A stretch of 64,000 bases of DNA, taken from assembly GCF_029633865.1 (NCBI RefSeq), contig NC_079219.1, forward strand, positions 57,655,569 to 57,719,568, in the 5' to 3' direction. This document shows, piece by piece, positions 56,998 to 64,000 of the stretch; positions within the stretch are counted from its first letter, which is position 1, and every line of letters starts with the position of its first letter. Below the pieces are notes generated by a model that was given only the letters and a program-made list of their open reading frames with translations, made no database searches and was not told where the DNA came from. The position numbers and the translations under genes were made by a program. Origin of the DNA: Lampris incognitus. Its lineage: Eukaryota > Chordata > Actinopteri > Lampriformes > Lampridae.

Positions 56998-59900
56998 AAG
57001 GTTAGGATTGGGAACTTCTAAGTATTCAGCTGGAGCTAGATGTTTTATTTTAGTTTGAGAATTTAGTTTAGCCGCTGCTAATGTTAAATGATTCCCAGTT
57101 AATACAATAGTGTTTTCAGTGTTCTAATATCCTAAACATCCTGATTTGGCATTAAACAAAAATTAATAATGATAATGAATCCTACGTATACAGCACCTTT
57201 TCCAGAGCTCAAGGACACAAAATCTTAGCATCCTTCAATACTTCTATAGGTCGATGAAAAAAAAAAAAAAAACAAAAAAAAAAAACATCATTAATCGACA
57301 CATGGGTTCCTTTTTTTTGTGTGAAAAATTTCCCCCCCTTTTCTCCCCAATTGTATCTGGCCAATTACCCCACTCTTCCCGAGCCGTCCTGGTCACTGTT
57401 CCACCCCCCTCGGCTGATCCGGGGAGGGCTGCGAACTACCACATGCCTCCTCCGATACCTGTGGAGTCGCCAGCCGCTTCTTTTCACCTGACAGTGAGTT
57501 TTGCCAGGGGGATGTAGCGGGTGGGAGGATCACGCTATTCCTCCCCCAGTTCCCCCGAACAGGCGCCCCGACTGACCAGAGGAGGCGCTAGTGCAGCGAC
57601 CAGGACACGTATCCACATCCGGTTTCCCCCCTGCAGACACGGCCAATTGTGTCAGTAGGGACACCCGATCAAGCCAGAGGTAACACTGGGATTCGAACCG
57701 CCGATCCCCGTGTTGGTAGGCAACGGAATAGACCGCCACGCCACCCGGACGCCCCCATGGGTTTGTTCTAAATGCCATTATTTAGCAGTAGTGGTGGCTT
57801 AAACTTTGCCCAAACTTTTTGTAATTCTCAAAACACCAAAGCAAGCTTTCGGATCTCTTGAGTTCTTAAAATATTCACATAAATACTTAAAAAAGTCACT
57901 TAAAATAATACAAACTGTTGTGTAACATTTAGATCATCTTCATCCAACCCTTCAAAAGCCACCCTCCCCCCTTCTTCTTCAGTGTGATTCTCACCATTTC
58001 CAGCCACGGTACTATACAGTCTGAGTGAAACAAGTGGTTACAGGGAAGCTGTCTGACGGGCTCGCCCACTGCGAAGTCTTCCTTGCACACTGGACATTCC
58101 ATACTGCAGTCTACAGGGGGCAGGACAACAGAGAGATATGGTTTGCGTCATTTAACCCGTTCACCCAATACCCAAACCCTAGTTATATTGACATGGCTCA
58201 TGGTAATAATCACCGCTTTACTGACTTAGTGACAGCTAGTAAACCGTAGCACGAAGCATTGTGTTATCACATAACTGCAGTTCCTGAGCGGAAGTCAACG
58301 TGATCATTATATAGCCGTCTACGCTCGGGGCGCCGAATTCCTTAGTGCCCCTTTGAGATGATTTAAGGGTGACAGGCAGCTCACTGCTAATGACTAAAGA
58401 TGTGGAAACATAAGCTATATGTGTGCCTGCAGCCAAACATGAGGGGAGACGAGACACATACATCTTCATTTACCCCAGTGAGTCAGTTATCAGCAGTGCT
58501 GCAAACACCAAGCTGCTGAACACAACAACCGTTTATAACAGCAGACGAAACAGGACACGATGAAACGGGGACACTGATTTAGAAATAAGGGACAAAATAC
58601 AGCAGGGACAAAACAACAGAGGCTAGCAAGATAAAAACTAAGTAGTACAAAATGAATTGATGGTGCAAAGAGTTAGTCTTCTCATAATTTAATGGGCATT
58701 TGTCAGAGACGTCCTTTCCCCCACCCCAGATTTTCCCCCCCTTTTCACCCCAATTGTATCCGGCCAATTACCCCACTCTTCCAAGCCGTCCCGATCCCTG
58801 CTTCACCTCTTCTGCCGAGCCTGGGAGGGCTGCAGCCTCCTCCGATACATGCGGAGTCGCCAGCAGCTTCTTTTCACCTGACAGTGAGGATTTTCGCCGG
58901 GGGGACGTAGCGCATGGGAGGATCACGCTATTCCCCCCAGTTCCCCCTCCCCCACCCTGAACAGGCGCCCCGACCGACCAGAGGAGGCGCTAGTGCAGCG
59001 ACCAGGAAACACACCCACATCCGGCTTCCCACCTGCAGACACGGCCAATTGTGTCTGCAGGGACGCCCAACCAAGCCAGAGGTAACACGGGGATTCGAAC
59101 CAGCGATCCCTGTGTTGGTAGGCAACGGAATAGACCGCTACGCCACCCGGACGCCGACAGATCCTTTTTTTGCACCAAAATTATCAGTGGCTTCACTCAG
59201 AGGCAAACAGCGAAGACGGTTCTCCTCTACGTGAACAAACTGACACACGTCGACATGGTAACAGATGCACAGTTGGCATCACTGCACTGGATAGGGCAGG
59301 AACGGACTTCCACCCTTCCCTCGTCCAACAAGCACCGGATCTGCTGAATTGTGATCACACAGAGTGAGTTTGCGCTAATCTAGTAAGATAAATGGAATTG
59401 CTGCATACCTAGAATCAGACTGACAGCTGCAGCCATGTCAACAGACAATACGGTACTTTGTTTAGGAGCACAGAGAACATGGTGAAGAGAGAGAGAGCGA
59501 GAGAGAGAGAGGGAAAGAGACAGAGAAAAGCGGGAAAAGCTGAAAATATTCTGCCCTGCATGCATTTTTCATAGCTTCTGAGGAAAGCTACACATGCAGG
59601 GCAGAATTAGGCCAATACCCACTGATAATGAAAATACAAAAAAAAGAGCAATTAACTTTTGGAGACACCTAAAACTAAGTGACACCCCCCTCTCGTATCA
59701 TCGCCAAGCTCTGCAATGCCAAGAGCTGAGGAGTACTAGGAACCCTGGCCCTGAGGCTGAGACCACAAACTGGCTCCATTAACACACCTCAGGAACACAT
59801 CACCAATCAGACTCAATCAAATTACAGTTTCACTTGCCAGACACTCAGAGTTAACACAACACCAGCAAGGATCGAGTCAGGGGGCGACAACGCAAATAAG

Positions 59901-60892
59901 TGCCCAAAAAACTAGGTTCAAGTCCGATAGGACATAGGCGTCAACAGGGAGTGCACAAAGGCAATGTATAGGGTGCAAGAAGCGATTTTTTATTTTATTT
60001 TTTTATTACTACCATCAGGTGTGGGGGTGTTGGTGAAAGAGCTGGGTGTTTAGCTTCTTCTTAAAGGTGGAGAGGGACTCAGCGGATCGAGTGGCGTTCG
60101 GTAACTCGCTCCACCACCGGGGAGCTACAGAGGAGAAGAGTCTGGCTAGTGACTTAGGGCCCCGCTGTGGCGGAAGTGCCAGGCGCCTTTCATTGGCAGA
60201 GCGCGGTGAGCGGGACTGAGTGTAGACCTGAATGAGGGAGCTCAGGTAGGCGGGAGCCGTTTTAGATTACAACACAGTTAAAACTAAACCACATCGCCTG
60301 CTGGCCAACACAAACAGACACACAGCAAAACACAGTGCTGTCTGGCTCTAAATGGACAGTACACTATAGCAGATTATGTGAGCATGGGGACTGCTCAACA
60401 ACTAAAAAAAAAAGTTGATAAAGTACAGACTGAGTGAGCGGAGCCTTGCTGTTGAAAAGGGGAGACACAGGACAACCTGCCCCCTGCAGAGGCCATGCTG
60501 TCACTGCACCCTCTGTGAGCCTGAAAGAGCTACACATGTCTTAGAGAAGCACATTTTTAAAAATTCTAATTAATAAAAAAAGGTTTTCTTTTTTTTATCC
60601 CCCCCCCTTTTTTTCTCCCAATTGTACTTGGTCAATTACCCCACTCTTCTGAGCCGTCCCAGTCGCTGCTCCACCCCCTCTGCCGATCCGGGGAGGGCTG
60701 CAGACTACCACATGCCTCCTCTGATACATGTGGCGTCGCCAGCCGCTTCTTTTCACCTGACAGTGAGGAGTTTCACCAGGGGGATCACGCTATTCCCCCC
60801 AGTTCCCCCTCCCCCCCCGAACAGGCGCTAGTGAAGCAACCAGAACACATACCCACGTCCGGCTTCCCATCTGCAGACATGGCCAATTGTGT

Positions 60893-60939
<47 letters not shown>

Positions 60940-63637
60940 TTTCTAGTTTTCCCCCTTATCCCACCCGATTAACCCAATGGCAAATGGCCAGAACTCTTGT
61001 CGAATAACTCCCCTGGCTCACATTTCCACAGGAAGGAGATAGTCGTAACACCAGCTTCCTTCAAACTCGTGTCGGCTTCTCTCGCTATTTTACACACTGA
61101 AGCCTCGCATGGATTGCATTACCCTCAGGCCGCAGAGGAGACATAGGGAGAAGGCTTTTGGTTGCTTGGCTGCAGGCGCCCGGATGGGTCAGAGGGGCGC
61201 TAGGATTCTAGGAAGACCCACCCCTACTCTGCGTCTGATTAGCTAACTTTAACCCTAACCCCGCCCTAACCCTAACCTTAACCTACCCAAACAACGGAGG
61301 CAACGAGTACTTGCGCATGCTCAGTTGACCGTTCTCTGCATCGATGGGAACTAGCCTCTACCCTCGGGTAAGGGTGGCCTAGTGAATGCCTTACCCCATG
61401 GACGCTCTGGCTGTGACTGGTCACGGCGAGTCTAGGATACAAATCTCCCAACCACATGACGAGCGGAAACACGGCCAATTGTGTTTGCAGGGACGCCCGA
61501 CCAAGCTGGAGGTAACATGGGGATTCGAACCGGCGATCCCCGTGTTGGTAGGCAGCGGAATAGACCGCTACACCACCCGGACACCCCACAAATGGTTTTC
61601 TTAAACTATTAGAAGAAGAAAAATGACCAGTGCTACTAGGGGAAGACCCAAAGAGTTGTAAGTTAGCAGAGTCAATGTTGCTGCCTGCCATAAAGTGAGA
61701 GACAGCGAGTGACAGTCACCTGACACGTTGTTGCTGTTATATCTGATGACATTTTATTTGCTTTGTACTATGTTTCTTTGCTGTAGTATGTTTATTTGCA
61801 ATAATATGTTTTCTAATTAATGTTTAGCTTTTCAATGTTTAAACTGTTGCTTTGGCAATATGTACAGTGTTACGTCATGTCAATGAAGCCATTTTGAATT
61901 TGAAAGCGAAAGAACCGCAAGAGTGAGAGAGTAAGATGAAGGAGAAAGAAAAACATTAAGGGAAAAAGAATGATAAAGAGAAAGAAGAAGAGGAGGGGCT
62001 GACCTGCTTGTTCCTGAGATATATTGACAGTAGGTAGGGAAGAGATCTTTTCTTTCTCTGCTGGAGGAGGTCCTGTGTTCTCAAACTGACCTAACAACTA
62101 CACACAGAAACACATATCATCTGAAGAGAAATTCAAAGGGAATGGGGGCAACAGTTGACATCAACAGCCAGTAAATTGAGTCTACCTGTGTTATGACAGC
62201 ATCTAGCCCTCCCTGTCCCCAGGCATAGTCCCCTGGGTTTGAGTGCAGCATCCCTGTCCTGAAAGATGATAAAAGTAATGCATAGGTTTTTGTATAAACA
62301 AAGTTCAAAATAGCTGACTGGATTCATGAAACCAAAATTCTGTCATCTTACCATGATAGGGGAGGTGAGCCGGGGACTCCAGAATTGGCAAAAAGACCTG
62401 CAAGGAACTGCTGTACAATCCTAAGAGAAAAAAAAAAAGGTGTTAAAAACAAAGCTACCACCAAGCATGACAATCAGGGCTGGAGGTGCTGAAATAGCAT
62501 TTCTGGGGTTCCAAGTAGGAGTCCGTAAGGCAGGATAAGAGAGCCAGGTGGACATTGAGGAAGACTGATGGACCAGTGTGTGGAGGCAGAGGACATTAGT
62601 GACTCACCCTTCCACAGCAGGTGAGCGGTCGGGTCTGGTGCTACCTCTGGAACGGTACCTCCTCTGGCTGTGCAAGCGAGGGGGACGTCCTGGCCCCCAG
62701 TGTTCCCCAGCCCCTAGCGGGCTCCCCAAAGGTCCCCCAAGACCTGCTGGGACTGACCCACCAATAGGCCCCCCTCCAAGCCCCCCTAAACCACTGAGAC
62801 CCCCAAAGTCCCTTCCAGGAGTCCGGGGTACTGAGTCAGGGCTTTCACTGTCTGTTGTGAATGGCCGCTCCACAAACAACAGGTGCCATAGCTAAGGGAG
62901 AGATGAAAGGAGAGAATAATAGCAGAGGAGACAAGTAGAGATCGGAAGTGAGGGGTTTTGGAAAAAAAGAGTGGTTTTATGAAGAGGATGAGGTGTAGTA
63001 TGAAATGCAGAGGATGCGGTGTTAGAATAAAAATTAAAAGTAGGGGCAGAATGAGGAAGAATGCAAGCAGGCAAGAGGGTCCAAAGATCACAAGAAAGGA
63101 AAGAGAAGAGGAAAGGAGAGAAGGAGAAAGAAAAAACTGTAAGTCAACCAGAACACTGTTAACAGTTGTAATGAATTGTCCATACTCTCCAATCCACTGC
63201 CCTTAACCTTTCACAATCCCTTAGCATGACTCGTACCTCTGCAAACTGTGTAGCTGTGTCATCTATCCCGTTTGCACCCCCCTCTAGGAAACTGAGGGAA
63301 AAAGCGCAGAAGGGGACAAAAGATACATCATTAGCAAATCCACCAAACCCTCTGCAGGTGTACAACATTTTTGTATGCCTGGAACACAACTGCATGATGA
63401 CATGGACAAAAGGCCTCTATGGCCATGACCAAGACTTGTTATATGTAGGTCTATTCCTCATGAGTATGGGGCAAGTTATGCTAAGCTGTATGCCAGCTTT
63501 TGTCCCCGCCAACACTAATGGTCCTGAACGCTACATGTTATCTGGCTGTAAGGTCGGCAACAAGAGTGGAGATTTTACCTGGAGTCCTCTGTTACTTCCT
63601 CTATGAACCCCGAATCACACCTTGGACATATGTATTC
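56834..63637 (-). CDS. rnf115: rnf115, RING-type E3 ubiquitin ligase (lacks first coding exon)
   Basis: Eight exons: 63637-63579, 63291-63237, 62891-62608, 62420-62352, 62258-62186, 62097-62004, 58110-57995 and 56956-56834 (stop). They are GT-AG and phase-consistent, giving 290 residues. The N-terminal zinc finger's second half ([19 protein letters not shown]) is the first thing seen, so the start codon and first Cys pair lie right of 64000. Then come [16 protein letters not shown] and [56 protein letters not shown], and an intact C3H2C3 RING ([25 protein letters not shown]). The C-terminus ends [11 protein letters not shown]115 (BCA2) acts with Rab7/EGFR trafficking and ubiquitylation. The C-terminus and Pro/Gly linker favour RNF115 over RNF126. 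Confidence 0.93.
57312..57754 (-). repeat. SINE family A, copy 8 (full length)
   Basis: Complete tail-to-head copy on minus, with B box GGTTCGAATCCC and the head ending in GGCGTCCGGGTGGCGTGG. It lies in the last rnf115 intron. Confidence 0.88.
58733..59154 (-). repeat. SINE family A, copy 9 (full length)
   Basis: Same structure as copy 8, with the head GGCGTCCGGGTGGCGTAGCG at the right. It lies in a long rnf115 intron (58110-62004). Confidence 0.88.
59594..59780 (+). repeat. LINE ORF2-like fragment
   Basis: The plus frame [15 protein letters not shown], then [14 protein letters not shown], resembles the conserved INFW-HLK-SD...ALQ-QEL segment of fish non-LTR ORF2 proteins. Short and isolated; the family cannot be named securely. 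Confidence 0.4.
60018..60275 (-). repeat. L2/CR1-type LINE 3' fragment
   Basis: The minus frame reads [20 protein letters not shown], then [20 protein letters not shown] and [10 protein letters not shown] before a stop. This is the typical C-terminal end of L2/CR1-like ORF2 (PxYL...R.LRS...AP.LWN.LP...S...FK..LKT.LF). It is 5'-truncated and lies in an rnf115 intron. Confidence 0.7.
60598..61588 (-). repeat. SINE family A, copy 10, split by a 580-bp insert
   Basis: Tail and body are at 60598-60892 and the tRNA-like head at 61473-61588. The SINE word GGCCAATTGTGT is repeated at 60881-60892 and 61473-61484 and marks the insertion point. Confidence 0.8.
60893..61472. repeat. Insert with (TA)n and telomere-like repeats
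   Basis: A 580-bp insert bounded by a 12-bp duplication of SINE sequence. It starts with (TA)n at 60,897-60,935. At 61,249-61,287 it carries AACCCTAACC-type repeats (CCCTAACCCTAACC core), a short interstitial telomere-like stretch. No coding frame. Target-duplication length suggests a retroposed sequence; the source is unknown. Confidence 0.6.
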
Positions 63638-64000
63638 CTAGAAGAGAGCAGTGTGTGGCATTAGGCATGTTGGCGGAAATACAAAAGCTCGCCTGATGGC
63701 ATCGGCAATGCTCACCATTATATGAGTATAATATTACTCAGCCTGTGCAACAGGCGGTATTTATGAATGTGACACATGAGGTGGAGCTGGTCTGCCAACC
63801 ATGGCTAAGGTGTGGGTTTGACTTTGAGCCAGCTGCTGATAGAATGAGGAAACGGTTATAAGACACCTGAAGATGAGAAGAAGCTGTCATCTGGTATCTG
63901 GATATAGCGGCCATCATTTCCAATAAGACGACACGGGTCACTTAGTCACTAAAGGGCTATCTGTTGTACAAATGAGGATGTGAGTGGTGAGATGTTCCTC
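63638..64000. other. rnf115 intron, right edge of window
   Basis: No coding exon was seen. The missing rnf115 start exon is not here. Nothing else was recognised. Confidence 0.5.

Noticed and set aside
63738-63941. 67-codon minus-strand frame at the right edge as the rnf115 first exon
   Set aside because: Lacks the HRFFCHFC-type zinc-finger sequence and a suitable donor.

Overview
This is a vertebrate nuclear genome window, almost certainly from a teleost fish. It holds five intron-containing protein genes with GT-AG splice sites. The gene set (rusc1, ash1l, dap3, gba1, rnf115) recalls human chromosome 1q21-q22. Introns and spacers are filled with fish-type tRNA-derived SINEs, hAT and Tc1 DNA transposons, an RTE-type LINE, minisatellites, and many C/G homopolymers and dinucleotide repeats. 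I see no viral or LTR element, CRISPR array or stand-alone RNA gene.

Layout. 1-4021 (+): the 3' half of rusc1 (RUN domain to C-terminal SH3), with a probable 3' UTR to about 6890. 12221-31468 (-): an ash1l-type gene, convergent with rusc1 as RUSC1 and ASH1L are in human. 36.4-42.0 kb (+): dap3 (mitochondrial ribosomal protein mS29), complete at 398 codons, head-to-head with ash1l across a CpG-rich spacer. 43.4-54.8 kb (+): gba1 (lysosomal glucocerebrosidase), complete at 522 codons, with CLEAR-box palindromes in its promoter region. 55.8-63.6 kb (-): rnf115, complete except for its first coding exon(s), which lie beyond the right edge.

Main observation. The ash1l-type gene gives a continuous predicted frame of 2042 codons over 12 exons. 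It keeps the N-terminal motif, the giant AT-hook/basic exon, the segment just before the AWS domain (including the FxLP motif known to bind MRG15) and the segment just before the bromodomain. I find no AWS-SET-postSET, bromodomain, PHD or BAH exon anywhere in the window. Where the SET exons belong there is a decayed Tc1 element carrying a SINE, another small transposon and a 17-bp tandem array. All exon phases still match. This is either a SET-less ASH1L paralogue or an assembly deletion.

Other notable structures: a 3.3-kb array of a 57-bp unit that stays open as a 19-residue repeat; a 36-bp hairpin minisatellite; several hAT elements with perfect 8-bp target duplications; and transposons split by later insertions, which allows relative dating. 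The five genes do not form one pathway. gba1 is lysosomal, dap3 mitochondrial, rusc1 and rnf115 belong to trafficking and ubiquitin biology, and ash1l is a chromatin gene.
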